Shown piece after piece: positions 32,946 to 41,105 of a stretch of 53,533 nt of DNA. Numbering within the stretch: the stretch's first letter is position 1; every line of letters starts with the position of its first letter. A program made the position numbers and the translations under genes. The notes beneath the pieces were generated by a model that was given only the letters and a program-made list of their open reading frames with translations, searched no databases and was not told the DNA's origin. Where the stretch lies: NCBI GenBank assembly GCA_023426935.1, contig JAEZBR010000052.1:1-53533 (forward strand), in the 5' to 3' direction. The stretch is from Bacillota bacterium. GTDB lineage: Bacteria > Bacillota_I > Bacilli_A > Erysipelotrichales > Erysipelotrichaceae.

Positions 32946-32974
32946 ATTATATTGTAAGCGTTTACAGATGTCAA
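32946..32974 (-). promoter_or_regulatory. mgl promoter with cre-like operator in the spacer
   Basis: On the reverse strand the consensus TTGACA (32969-32974), exactly 17 bases, then TATAAT (32946-32951). The spacer contains TGTAAACGCTTACA (32953-32966), a perfect palindrome fitting the cre consensus bound by CcpA and LacI-family repressors. Repression by glucose or by a dedicated sugar repressor is expected. Confidence 0.92.
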
Positions 32975-33015
32975 CTTTTATTTGTCCCTCTTTTCACAGA
33001 TATTTCACAATTACT

Positions 33016-34230
33016 TCACTCATTTAATTCCTTAGGAAAATAGACCTTTTTCTGATCTTCGTTGGTGTTCATGACCGCAAAAACAATCTTCGAAGCATCC
33101 GCTAATTCTAATATTCTTCCATCATCCATCAAAATCCAAATCGAACTTTCGTCGTTCTTGTATGGCTGATATGGTCGTTGGTCCGTTTTATCTATATACA
33201 TATAGTAATCCGAGTCATAACCGTGCGAACTAATCCATTCATAATACTGATTAGTCTGTTCGATCGTCGTTACATTTTCATACGCAAATAACCGCCGATT
33301 AACTAATCTATCGGCCAAGTCGGCAATAATCGGATCCGGGTGCTTTCTCAGCTGCATAAATCCATACTGGAAGGAACATTCATCTAACTCATATAATTCG
33401 TCATTGGTCAACGGCTTTTCTTCCAAGACGCCTTTGAACATTGGATACTCGTCGAATCCTGAGGGATCGATATTATAGATAACCTGCATTCTTTTAAATA
33501 AGTTATTCAAAATGGCTTCATAGCTACGATTTACCGGATGATAATAGACCTGCCAATACATATGGTACCTTGCCATAATATAATCTTCCACGGTATGAAT
33601 TCCGCTTTGTTTAACGACTAATTTTCCTTCCTTAACGCGAATCGTTCTTAAGATTCTTTCCAAATCAAACTGACCGTAACTTGTGCCGGAAAAATATGCA
33701 TCTCTAAGTAAATAATCCATCCGATCGGCATCTAGTTGTGAAGAAATAATCTGACTTAATAATTGATTCTCGGCAGTGTGATTAATAATCGAAACGACTT
33801 GATCTGGCAGATCAGGATCATAGGCCTCTAAAATATCATGAATCTGACTGGGTCCCCTAATGATCTGAGCGGTATAGGCTTCATGTGATTTAGAGGTTAG
33901 TTTCTCAAAGGCATGAGAAAACGGACCATGTCCTAAATCATGCAATAAAGCCGCAACCATCACCGAAGTCTTTTCTTTTTCCGTCAAGGCAACCGAAAAA
34001 TCTTCATTTTCTTCGACGATTCTTCTGGCGATTTCATATACCCCCAGGGAATGCGAGAAGCGTGAATGCTCCGCCGTATGATAGACTTGAAAAGTGGCGC
34101 CTAGTTGATGAATCCTTCTTAAGCGCTGAAATTCTTTTGCGTTAAGACAATCCCAAATAATCTTATCTTTGATATGAATATACCCATGAATCGGATCTCG
34201 TAAAACCTTAATTTCATTTAATTCACTCAT
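33016..34230 (-). CDS. HD-domain phosphohydrolase (YwfO-like)
   Basis: A 404-residue HD-superfamily hydrolase. Metal-site residues are in HSRFSHSLGVYE (His60) and LLHDLGHGPFSHAFE (His97, Asp98), with a later HQ/DADRMDYLLRDAYFSGTSYG block shared with dNTP triphosphohydrolases and YwfO. It may hydrolyse dNTPs or another nucleotide. The ATG at 34230 has AGGAGG nine bases before it and overlaps the ispF stop by eight bases, which implies coupling. Confidence 0.88.
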   Translation of the reverse strand: MSELNEIKVLRDPIHGYIHIKDKIIWDCLNAKEFQRLRRIHQLGATFQVYHTAEHSRFSHSLGVYEIARRIVEENEDFSVALTEKEKTSVMVAALLHDLGHGPFSHAFEKLTSKSHEAYTAQIIRGPSQIHDILEAYDPDLPDQVVSIINHTAENQLLSQIISSQLDADRMDYLLRDAYFSGTSYGQFDLERILRTIRVKEGKLVVKQSGIHTVEDYIMARYHMYWQVYYHPVNRSYEAILNNLFKRMQVIYNIDPSGFDEYPMFKGVLEEKPLTNDELYELDECSFQYGFMQLRKHPDPIIADLADRLVNRRLFAYENVTTIEQTNQYYEWISSHGYDSDYYMYIDKTDQRPYQPYKNDESSIWILMDDGRILELADASKIVFAVMNTNEDQKKVYFPKELNE

Positions 34231-34708
34231 TATGTTTTGCCTCCTGCAGTAAGACAACTGACTGGCATCGCAGGCCTAGCGATTGACCTACAAAGCCTAA
34301 TGTTTCTGAACAGGTCGCTTTGACATTTACCTGTTCCGGATTAATCTCTAGTATTTTACTGAGATTGTTTTTCATCTGGGGAATATATGAAGCCATTTTA
34401 GGCTTCTCGATGATAATTAAACTATCAACATTGCTGACTTCATAATGTTTATCTTTCATTATTTGAACAATTTTTTTCAACAAAATCAAAGAAGAAATGT
34501 TTTCATACTGCGGATCGTTGTCAGGGAAAAAATGACCTAGGTCGCCTAAACCTAAGGCTCCAATAATCGCTTCGGCGATGGCATGAACCAAGGCATCACC
34601 ATCACTATGTGCTTTGCACCCCAATTCGCTTTGAATCTCAACTCCGCCTAGGATCAATTTCCGATTTTTTACTAATTGATGAATGTCTTCTGATTGTCCA
34701 ATTCGCAT
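34223..34708 (-). CDS. ispF: 2-C-methyl-D-erythritol 2,4-cyclodiphosphate synthase
   Basis: Fifth step of the MEP isoprenoid pathway: CDP-ME-2-phosphate to the cyclodiphosphate. Zinc ligands appear in the N-terminal D-I-H and in AHSDGDALVHA; the C-terminal ATCSETLGFVGQSLGL is the family substrate loop. The start at 34708 has AAGGAAGG seven bases upstream, giving 161 aa. Its presence shows that the organism uses the MEP rather than the mevalonate route, at least in part. Confidence 0.95.
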   Translation of the reverse strand: MRIGQSEDIHQLVKNRKLILGGVEIQSELGCKAHSDGDALVHAIAEAIIGALGLGDLGHFFPDNDPQYENISSLILLKKIVQIMKDKHYEVSNVDSLIIIEKPKMASYIPQMKNNLSKILEINPEQVNVKATCSETLGFVGQSLGLRCQSVVLLQEAKHNE

Positions 34709-34729
34709 ATTAAAGCCTTCCTTACGCAA

Positions 34730-34758
34730 ATTATAAGTGACTGCTTGAAGATATACAA
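34730..34758 (-). promoter_or_regulatory. ispF promoter
   Basis: On the reverse strand TTGTAT (34753-34758), 17 bases, TATAAT (34730-34735), about 22 bases before ispF, in the gap shared with the divergent PfkB-like gene. Confidence 0.8.
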
Positions 34759-34773
34759 GTAAAGGGTTATTGT

Positions 34774-34782
34774 GCTAAAATC
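34774..34782 (+). promoter_or_regulatory. putative extended -10 of the PfkB-like gene
   Basis: TGC-TAAAAT, an extended -10, about 20 bases before the plus-strand start at 34803. No clear -35. Confidence 0.45.
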
Positions 34783-34802
34783 AGCTCATAAAGGTGGTAG
34801 AA

Positions 34803-35657
34803 ATGTTACAAATTGCTTTAATTGGTTCAAGCCATAAAGAAGAAACGCTTTTACTTTCGACGGCGCTACACACCGGTCGAAGAAATCAAGTAAAGATCCG
34901 CAGCAGTTACGGCGGAACGATTCGTAATGTTGCGCATAATCTAGGGTTGATGAAACTAGCTCCTAATTTTTGTACGAAACTGGGGAACGATGATGACTCG
35001 GTTCAACTTTGGAACCAACTAAATAATCTCGGGGTTTTAATGTTTGGCCCGACAGTTGATCTGCCAACGCCTAAGAAAGTTACGATTTTGCCGCCAGACG
35101 GTCAACCGACTGTTTTTTGGGACCGCCCGGATGAGTTTACTTTCCAACCTGACGATCTACTGCCACATGCCGTTTTTGCCCAAGCCGATCTCTGCTTAAC
35201 AGATATTAAGAATGATTTGGTTTTAAGCCAGTTAACAAAAAAATCCCCACATACCAAATGGATTCTTTCCCATCATATCCCGGATAAAAATATCCTAGTT
35301 GATATCTATGGTCTAGTCTTAAACTACGAAGACGCTTTAACTTTAGGAAATCCTTCCGAATTTGAACGAATCTGTTACCGGCTCTGCGAGTTTGGCCCTA
35401 AATTCGTTATTATCAATCTTAACTTCCAAGGCATTTATCTTTATACGAACCATAATGGTGCCCATTATCCGACTCGTTATCAGGAAAGCGGTTATTACAA
35501 TGGCTGTTATTCAGCATTTTTATCCGGCTTCGTAGCGGGACTAGCTTGTCAGACTTCTACCGAAATTGCGACTGGATTAGGGCTGGACGCCGCCGCTTTA
35601 ACTTATAAGACTGCTGATTTAATCAATCCGGAAATCGCCGAATTACTTCACCATTAA
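34803..35657 (+). CDS. PfkB-like carbohydrate kinase homologue lacking the catalytic Asp
   Basis: A 284-residue ribokinase/PfkB-fold protein. The N-terminal signature SYGGTIRNVAHNLGLM (35-50) and the C-terminal ALTYKTADLINPEIAEL fit sugar or pseudouridine kinases. At the anion-hole motif, where kinases have GAGDAF, it has GCYSAF (234-239): Ser237 replaces the catalytic Asp. The usual NxxE motif reads NYED (174-177). It is therefore probably inactive as a kinase, or has changed chemistry. The ATG at 34803 has AAGGTGG five bases before it. It is plus-strand, divergent from ispF and convergent with darA. Confidence 0.8.
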   Translation: MLQIALIGSSHKEETLLLSTALHTGRRNQVKIRSSYGGTIRNVAHNLGLMKLAPNFCTKLGNDDDSVQLWNQLNNLGVLMFGPTVDLPTPKKVTILPPDGQPTVFWDRPDEFTFQPDDLLPHAVFAQADLCLTDIKNDLVLSQLTKKSPHTKWILSHHIPDKNILVDIYGLVLNYEDALTLGNPSEFERICYRLCEFGPKFVIINLNFQGIYLYTNHNGAHYPTRYQESGYYNGCYSAFLSGFVAGLACQTSTEIATGLGLDAAALTYKTADLINPEIAELLHH

Positions 35658-35697
35658 AAAAGAATCATTAGCCTAAATGGTCAATGATTCTTTTTTT
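35656..35697. terminator. bidirectional intrinsic terminator
   Basis: A-run, AGAATCATT, 13-base loop, AATGATTCT and T-run. It lies between the convergent PfkB-like and darA genes and has a T-tract on either strand. Confidence 0.9.
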
Positions 35698-35698
35698 A

Positions 35699-36022
35699 TT
35701 ATAGTTTCTTAAATTGTTCGACGTTCAGAACAAAGATGGTTGCCCCTCCGACCTGTACTTCAACCGGATAAGTAGCATAACGACCAACATCGAAAGAAGC
35801 TGTAGCCGGAACCATTTCGGTACGCTTACAAGATTCTTTACCGATGATGGCAATACAAGGCTCTACTTTATCGTCGTCAGTTCCAATTAATAGAGTAGTA
35901 TTCCCTGACCGCAAGAAGCCGCCGGTGGTCGCTAATTTGGTGACTTGGAACTTATCTTTCATCAAAGCATTAACTACGGAACCACTATCATCATTAGACA
36001 CTATGGCAATAATCAGTTTCAT
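35699..36022 (-). CDS. darA: cyclic-di-AMP receptor, PII-like
   Basis: A 107-residue protein of the DUF970/DarA (PstA) family, PII-like trimers that bind c-di-AMP. Typical stretches are KLATTGGFLRSGNTTLLIG and the C-terminal GGATIFVLNVEQF. It indicates c-di-AMP signalling, which in Bacillota controls potassium and osmolyte balance; the direct target of DarA is still unclear in the family. AGGAGG precedes the start, and a TATAAT lies about 22 bases upstream. Confidence 0.93.
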   Translation of the reverse strand: MKLIIAIVSNDDSGSVVNALMKDKFQVTKLATTGGFLRSGNTTLLIGTDDDKVEPCIAIIGKESCKRTEMVPATASFDVGRYATYPVEVQVGGATIFVLNVEQFKKL

Positions 36023-36043
36023 TTAATTGATCCTCCTGGTTAC

Positions 36044-36049
36044 ATTATA
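36044..36049 (-). promoter_or_regulatory. putative -10 of darA
   Basis: TATAAT on the reverse strand, 22-27 bases before the darA start in the short gap after ychF; the -35 is not convincing. Confidence 0.4.
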
Positions 36050-36052
36050 CCC

Positions 36053-37153
36053 TTAAACATTGAATCGGAAAAATACAATATCTCCATCCTGTACAACATA
36101 TTCTTTTCCTTCTATTCTTAATCTACCTGCTTCTTTGACCGCTAGCTCGGAACCGTATTTCATGAGATCCTCGTAAGAATAAATCTCCGCTTTGATAAAA
36201 CCTCGTTCGAAATCGGTGTGAATGATTCCGGCACATTGCGGAGCCTTCATTCCTTCTAAGAAGGTCCAAGCCCTTACTTCCGGTTCACCTACCGTGAAGA
36301 AAGTTCTAAGTCCTAACATATCATAGGCCGTCTTTACAATCTGGTCTAATCCGGTCTCTTTAACGCCTAATTCTTCTAGGAAAGCACGCTTTTCGTCCAT
36401 TCCTAATCCGGCTAATTCTTCCTCAATCTTGGCACAGATTGGCAAAACCGGAGCTTTTTCGCATTCGGCATAAGCTTTAACTTTTTGGAACAGCGGACTT
36501 CTGAACGGGTCGCTGATATCATCTTCGGACATATTTGCGATATAAATTACGGGTTTCAAAGTCAACAAATGGAACGATTTTAATAGTTCTTTTTCTTGGT
36601 CATCATATTCCAAGGACCGAGCGGGTTTCCCGGCGGACAAAGCATCTTTAATTCGGAGTAACATTTTATATTGGGCAATTGCCAATTTATCTTTGGTGGC
36701 AGCTTTACGATCTACTTTTGCGATACTGTTTTCTACTGATTCATAATCAGCCATAATCAATTCCGTATTAACAATCTCGATATCTCTTTTAGGATCAACA
36801 CTGCCTTCGACATGGGTAATATCCGCATCGGTAAAGCATCTTACGACATGACAGATTGCATCAACCTGACGAATGTGAGAAAGGAATTGATTTCCTAATC
36901 CTTCACCTTTAGATGCCCCTTTAACTAACCCGGCAATATCCGTAAACTCAAAAGTTGTATAAATTGATTTCTTAGGATGAAACATCTCAATCAATTTTGT
37001 CATTCGATCGTCTGCTACTTCTACAACGCCAACATTAGGATCTTTGGTGGCGAACGGATAGTTAGCGACTAAAGCCTGTGATTTAGTAATCGCATTAAAC
37101 AGCGTTGATTTTCCGATGTTTGGTAATCCGACAATTCCTGCAGTTAAACTCAT
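36053..37153 (-). CDS. ychF: YchF/OLA1-family nucleotide-binding ATPase
   Basis: Conserved P-loop protein of 366 aa associated with ribosomes and stress response. The G1 motif is GLPNIGKSTLFN, and the end carries the TGS domain (WTFLEGMKAPQCAGIIHTDF...GDIVFFRFNV). YchF prefers ATP because its G4 motif is altered: here it reads NMSEDD in place of NKxD, as in the family. It overlaps the DUF951 gene by four bases (ATGA). Confidence 0.96.
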   Translation of the reverse strand: MSLTAGIVGLPNIGKSTLFNAITKSQALVANYPFATKDPNVGVVEVADDRMTKLIEMFHPKKSIYTTFEFTDIAGLVKGASKGEGLGNQFLSHIRQVDAICHVVRCFTDADITHVEGSVDPKRDIEIVNTELIMADYESVENSIAKVDRKAATKDKLAIAQYKMLLRIKDALSAGKPARSLEYDDQEKELLKSFHLLTLKPVIYIANMSEDDISDPFRSPLFQKVKAYAECEKAPVLPICAKIEEELAGLGMDEKRAFLEELGVKETGLDQIVKTAYDMLGLRTFFTVGEPEVRAWTFLEGMKAPQCAGIIHTDFERGFIKAEIYSYEDLMKYGSELAVKEAGRLRIEGKEYVVQDGDIVFFRFNV

Positions 37154-37356
37154 TTCTTTACCTCTTGTTCCTGATGATCTATGACCTTCTTAAGTTTACG
37201 CTCAAATTCGGTGCGGGGAAACATAATACTTGTGCCGCAACCTAAACATTTAATCTTAATGTCGGCACCCATACGAATAATCTGCCAATATTTAGATTTG
37301 TGACAAGGATGTTCTTTCTTCATTTCCACAATATCGTTTAACCCATATTCAATCAT
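37150..37356 (-). CDS. DUF951 small zinc-ribbon-like protein
   Basis: Sixty-eight residues, beginning YGLNDIVEMKKEHPC, with KCLGCGTSIMFPRTEFERKL further on; this is the DUF951 (YyzM) pattern. The cysteines may bind zinc. In many Bacillota it lies directly before ychF, as here, and it is coupled on both sides (eight bases with folD, four with ychF). Function unknown, possibly nucleic-acid binding. Confidence 0.88.
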   Translation of the reverse strand: MIEYGLNDIVEMKKEHPCHKSKYWQIIRMGADIKIKCLGCGTSIMFPRTEFERKLKKVIDHQEQEVKK

Positions 37357-38188
37357 TCTGATACGCCTCCCATACCTTTTCTAATAATAAAATACTAGTC
37401 AAGGAGCCTACTCCTTTAGGCACCGGAGTAATCATAATATCGCGTTGGGCAAAAGATTTAAAATCAACATCGCCGCACAGCTTGTTATTCTTATCTAAAT
37501 TAATTCCAACATCAATTACAACCGTGTGATCTTTGACCCAAGATCCTTTGACCAATTTTGCATTACCAACCGCAACCACTAAAATATCGGCGTCCAAAGT
37601 CAGAGAAGATAAATTCTGCGTCCGCGAATGCGCTATCGTAACGGTCGCATTCCGATTAAGCAATAATTGAGCTACCGGTCGGCCAACGGCTGAAGATCTT
37701 CCGATAACGATTGCCCGTTTTCCTTCTAGCGGAATCCGGTAATAATCTAACATTTTCATCACCGCCAAAGCTGTCGTCGGAATAAAACCCTTCTCTTTGG
37801 TATATAAGCTTGCGACACTACGGCTGCTTAAACCGTCAACATCTTTATCAGGGGGTATCGAATCTAGAATCTGCTGAGTATGATATTTCTTAGGTAAAGG
37901 CAACTGAACGATAATTCCGTTGATTTTTGGATCAATACCTAATTTCTTAATTTGAGAAATCAATTCATCCTCACTGATACTTTCCTCGTAGCCAAACTCT
38001 TTTACTATGATTCCGATACTTTCAGCTTTCTTATTTATCCCCCGTCGATAAGCTTCCGACCCTTCATCATTGCCAACATAAACGACCCCAAGAGAAACAA
38101 TCCCCACTTTATTTGCGATTTCAATTTCTTTTTTTAGTTTATCCTGTAATTCCTGGGCAATACTATTACCGTACAATATTTCAGCCAT
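37349..38188 (-). CDS. folD: methylenetetrahydrofolate dehydrogenase/cyclohydrolase
   Basis: Bifunctional folate enzyme (279 aa). The catalytic-site pattern EAYRRGINKKAESIGI fits YxxxK-type FolD only loosely in spacing, but GIIVQLPLPKKY, DKDVDGLS and the NADP site VIGRSSAVGRPVAQLL are clear. Together with fhs (formate activation) and glyA it completes the one-carbon cycle within this window. It overlaps dtd by eight bases and has GAGGA ahead of the ATG. Confidence 0.95.
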   Translation of the reverse strand: MAEILYGNSIAQELQDKLKKEIEIANKVGIVSLGVVYVGNDEGSEAYRRGINKKAESIGIIVKEFGYEESISEDELISQIKKLGIDPKINGIIVQLPLPKKYHTQQILDSIPPDKDVDGLSSRSVASLYTKEKGFIPTTALAVMKMLDYYRIPLEGKRAIVIGRSSAVGRPVAQLLLNRNATVTIAHSRTQNLSSLTLDADILVVAVGNAKLVKGSWVKDHTVVIDVGINLDKNNKLCGDVDFKSFAQRDIMITPVPKGVGSLTSILLLEKVWEAYQND

Positions 38189-38636
38189 GAGTTAATTCCT
38201 CGCTATCCACCATAATGGTTATCGGTCCGTCGTTAAGTAATTCAACTTTCATATCCGCGCCAAAAATCCCGGTTTCAATCTTTAGATTACTCTCTTGCAA
38301 AGTCTGATTAGTAAAATCGTATAAATCGGAAGCATCTTGATATTTAGCGGCTTTCTCAAAGCCCGGTCTTCTGCCCTTGCGGATATCCGCATATAAAGTA
38401 AATTGAGATATTGAAAGCACAGAACCTCCAACCTCAAAAATACTGAGATTCATTTTACCGTTTTCGTCATCGAAAATTCTTAATTCCAGAACTTTCTTTA
38501 TTACCATAGCTACGGTTTCCTTGGTATCGGTCCCAGTAAATCCGATCAACAATAAATATCCCTGACCGATTTGACCATGAACCTTACCTTCAATCGTTAC
38601 TTTAGCGTTTTTTACTCTTTGGACTAGTACTCTCAT
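38181..38636 (-). CDS. dtd: D-aminoacyl-tRNA deacylase
   Basis: Removes D-amino acids and glycine mischarged on tRNA. The family motifs SISQFTLYADIRKGRRPGFEKA (shown to GRRP) and the C-terminal LLNDGPITIMVDS with the Gly-Pro cross-subunit element are present. It is 151 aa. It leads the folD-DUF951-ychF coupled string. Confidence 0.95.
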   Translation of the reverse strand: MRVLVQRVKNAKVTIEGKVHGQIGQGYLLLIGFTGTDTKETVAMVIKKVLELRIFDDENGKMNLSIFEVGGSVLSISQFTLYADIRKGRRPGFEKAAKYQDASDLYDFTNQTLQESNLKIETGIFGADMKVELLNDGPITIMVDSEELTHG

Positions 38637-38677
38637 AGTGCTCTTATTTTAGCCTATTTTTATGATTGAAGAAAGGT

Positions 38678-39721
38678 CTACCTTGTCAGTCTTTGTCCGT
38701 ATTTATTAATTCCCCATTTCCAAATGAAACCAAGATATAAACTCATGATCATCATAACCAAAATTAATTCCGGCAATTGAATCTGCTGTTTCACGATTCG
38801 TAACGGGATGGCCAGACTGTTGGTCAAAGGTAAATAAGACAATACCTTCAACCAGATATTCTTTGATCCATCGTATAGCATCATCAACCCATAGTAGATA
38901 AGGATTCCTAAAATCTGAGGTACCAACATAATTCCTGCCGTCTCTTCAATTCTTTTAATCCTGGCACTACTTAACGCTAGAATCAATCTTTGGATTGAGG
39001 TTCCAACAAGCACAATCAGTATGATCAGATAATAATTTTCCTTTGGTAAGGAAAAAGAGCTTTTGCTTGTTAAATCAACGATTCCTTTAAATCCATCATA
39101 GATATATCGAACGATTGACCAACTGAAAATTGATAAGATTGCAACCAATAAATCCATGCCCAAACTAGCCCAAGCATAACTTATCACCGCAAAAATATGA
39201 CCGCTTGGTTTAATGGCCACCAAGAGAAGATCGGTCATCTTGGTTAGTTTCTCCTCGATGATTTCCTGGGAAATAAGGTTTCCCCGTGAAATAGCTAAGA
39301 AATAAGTTAAAGTAATTATTACTAAGATTTCGGTATGAGATTGGGGAATGTTTTCTGCAACCTTCAGTGAAACGTCAGAAGGAGAAATGATATGTTTTAG
39401 ATGCTCGATTTGTAAGTTGCTCAAATGGTGAAAACTGATCAAGTTATATTCCTTTTGATAGCTTAATTGCGCATCTATTTTTTCGCTTGCGTCTTTAGTA
39501 AAAATGAATTCGTCACTATCGACTAAAGTTACCGGTACCGATTTATCAACATAAACTTTAATCTTGTTGGCTGTATCAATAGCGTTATAAATCAAATCGC
39601 CAAATAATAAGATCCCTACGACCACGAATATTACCATCCATTTTATCCAAGAAGATGAAGATCTAAGTTGTCTGAGAAGCTTAAAATTCATTATAACTTT
39701 GATTACTTTGAAATTATTCAC
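38678..39721 (-). CDS. ABC-2 type transporter permease (NatB-like)
   Basis: Membrane half of an ABC exporter, 347 aa. A hydrophobic helix near residues 27-45 is followed by an extracytoplasmic part to about residue 135. Then QEIIEEKLTKMTDLLLVAI, the cytoplasmic coupling motif of ABC-2/NatB permeases, precedes five further helices. It pairs with the ATPase gene it overlaps by eight bases. The start is uncertain: GTG at 39721 (a GGAAGG lies 12 bases before) or ATG at 39691 without a clear site. Substrate unknown; NatB relatives export sodium or peptides. Confidence 0.8.
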   Translation of the reverse strand: MNNFKVIKVIMNFKLLRQLRSSSSWIKWMVIFVVVGILLFGDLIYNAIDTANKIKVYVDKSVPVTLVDSDEFIFTKDASEKIDAQLSYQKEYNLISFHHLSNLQIEHLKHIISPSDVSLKVAENIPQSHTEILVIITLTYFLAISRGNLISQEIIEEKLTKMTDLLLVAIKPSGHIFAVISYAWASLGMDLLVAILSIFSWSIVRYIYDGFKGIVDLTSKSSFSLPKENYYLIILIVLVGTSIQRLILALSSARIKRIEETAGIMLVPQILGILIYYGLMMLYDGSKNIWLKVLSYLPLTNSLAIPLRIVKQQIQLPELILVMMIMSLYLGFIWKWGINKYGQRLTR

Positions 39722-40343
39722 GGCATATTCTGCCTTCCTTGAAATGAATTACCTGATCGCACAGCGAAGGTATCAATTCACTTTCGTGACTAGACAATAA
39801 AACGATTCGTTCTTTTTTATATTCTCTTATAACTTCGATCAATTTGCGTTTATTATTTACATCCAATCCCGTAAAAGGTTCATCCATAACTAAAATTTTG
39901 GGTTCATAAATTACCGCCGTAATAAATTGAACTAATTGTTGGTTTCCTTTCGATAAAGACTGTAGGTTTCGATATTTCAATGGCTTGATACCAAAAATAT
40001 CCAACCATTTATCGATTAGCTTATTTACCTCGCTTCTCTTTACTCCGTTTAAATGAGCCATTAAGGCAATCATTTCATTTACTAAACAATCACGGTATAA
40101 GCTTCGTTCTTCCGGAACATATCCTTTAATCTTGGTCGGGAATTGATTTAATGCAAGCCTTTGATATTCAACTGAACCAAAGTTTGGTTTAATCAAACCG
40201 AGAATTATGCGAAATGTCGTGGTTTTGCCACAGCCGTTGTTTCCAATCAAACCGGTAACTTCATTTTCATAAGCTCTAAAACTACAATCGAAAATACCTT
40301 TTCCGTTTTTATACTCTTTGGTTATTTGTTTAACTTCCAACAT
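39714..40343 (-). CDS. ABC transporter ATP-binding protein (NatA-like)
   Basis: ATPase of the neighbouring exporter, about 209 aa. Walker A GNNGCGKTTTFR, signature LSKGNQQLVQFI, and Walker B ILVMDEPFTGLD are intact; a switch His is in LLSSHESE. It lacks the long C-terminal part of some NatA proteins. The ATG at 40343 has GAGGTG eight bases before it; that box can pair with an upstream TATCAC copy. Confidence 0.9.
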   Translation of the reverse strand: MLEVKQITKEYKNGKGIFDCSFRAYENEVTGLIGNNGCGKTTTFRIILGLIKPNFGSVEYQRLALNQFPTKIKGYVPEERSLYRDCLVNEMIALMAHLNGVKRSEVNKLIDKWLDIFGIKPLKYRNLQSLSKGNQQLVQFITAVIYEPKILVMDEPFTGLDVNNKRKLIEVIREYKKERIVLLSSHESELIPSLCDQVIHFKEGRICRE

Positions 40344-40388
40344 TGCCATATCACCTCATAATGTGATACGGATTTTTTAGTTATTTTC

Positions 40389-41105
40389 CTACTTAGATTC
40401 GATAATTCTTTTAAGAATATACGCGGCTGACACTAGTCCTGCAGTTGCGGGGACAAAAATTGCACTGCCGATTGGATGTTTTTCTTTTCGTGTATTTCCC
40501 TCTGGATTCATGCCGGTTATATTTTTTGCCTGTTCACTAGAATACACAACCGGAAATTTCAGCGATCCAGATTCCTTACGAATAAGACTGCGTAAAGATC
40601 TAGCTAAAGGATCATAAGAAGTTTTATCTAAAGTAGTGATACCTACTTTGGTTGGATCCATTCTTCCGCCCATACCCAATGAACTGATAAAAGGAATATT
40701 TTTCGCTTGCAGTTGTTTTATTAATTCCCATTTGCTAGTTAAAACATCTATCGCGTCAATTGCGCCATCAATCCTATTGTTAAATATCTCTGGTAAACTC
40801 TCCTTATTTATAAATGTTGGATATTCGACAACCTTACATTGGGGGTTTATATCTTTAATTCTTGCATCGGCAACTTCCGTTTTCTTTTTTCCCACCGTAG
40901 AATTTAAAGCAATGATCTGGCGATTTATATTAGTAGAATCAACCGTATCAAAATCAACTATGATTAATTTCCCCACCCCGCTACGAGCCAAACTTTCAAG
41001 TGCAAACGATCCAACTCCCCCCAGGCCAAAAACAGCAACCGTTGTGTTTTGAAGTTTTTCTGTATTTTCTTTTCCGATTAATAATTCAAATCTTTCGTTA
41101 TTCAT
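40389..41105 (-). CDS. tcdA: tRNA threonylcarbamoyladenosine dehydratase (TcdA/YgdL)
   Basis: E1-like enzyme that dehydrates t6A37 to cyclic ct6A, using ATP. The nucleotide site is FGLGGVGSFALESLARSG, followed by DFDTVDSTNINRQ. A C-terminal segment matches TcdA, including the KKEKHPIGSAIFVPATAG-like region (here RKEKHPIGSAIFVPATAG). At 238 aa it is normal. TsaC, encoded elsewhere in the window, supplies the first step of the same modification. Overlaps miaA by eight bases; GGAG lies before the ATG. Confidence 0.92.
   Translation of the reverse strand: MNNERFELLIGKENTEKLQNTTVAVFGLGGVGSFALESLARSGVGKLIIVDFDTVDSTNINRQIIALNSTVGKKKTEVADARIKDINPQCKVVEYPTFINKESLPEIFNNRIDGAIDAIDVLTSKWELIKQLQAKNIPFISSLGMGGRMDPTKVGITTLDKTSYDPLARSLRSLIRKESGSLKFPVVYSSEQAKNITGMNPEGNTRKEKHPIGSAIFVPATAGLVSAAYILKRIIESK

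Noticed and set aside
34803..35657. PfkB-like gene as a pseudogene
   Set aside because: The frame is uninterrupted at family length, with a good ribosome site and terminator; only the catalytic residues differ, so it is reported as a probable pseudoenzyme instead.
40636..41052. Long open frame (138 codons) on the plus strand
   Set aside because: It is antisense to tcdA, whose protein motifs are clear, and has no ribosome site or recognisable product.
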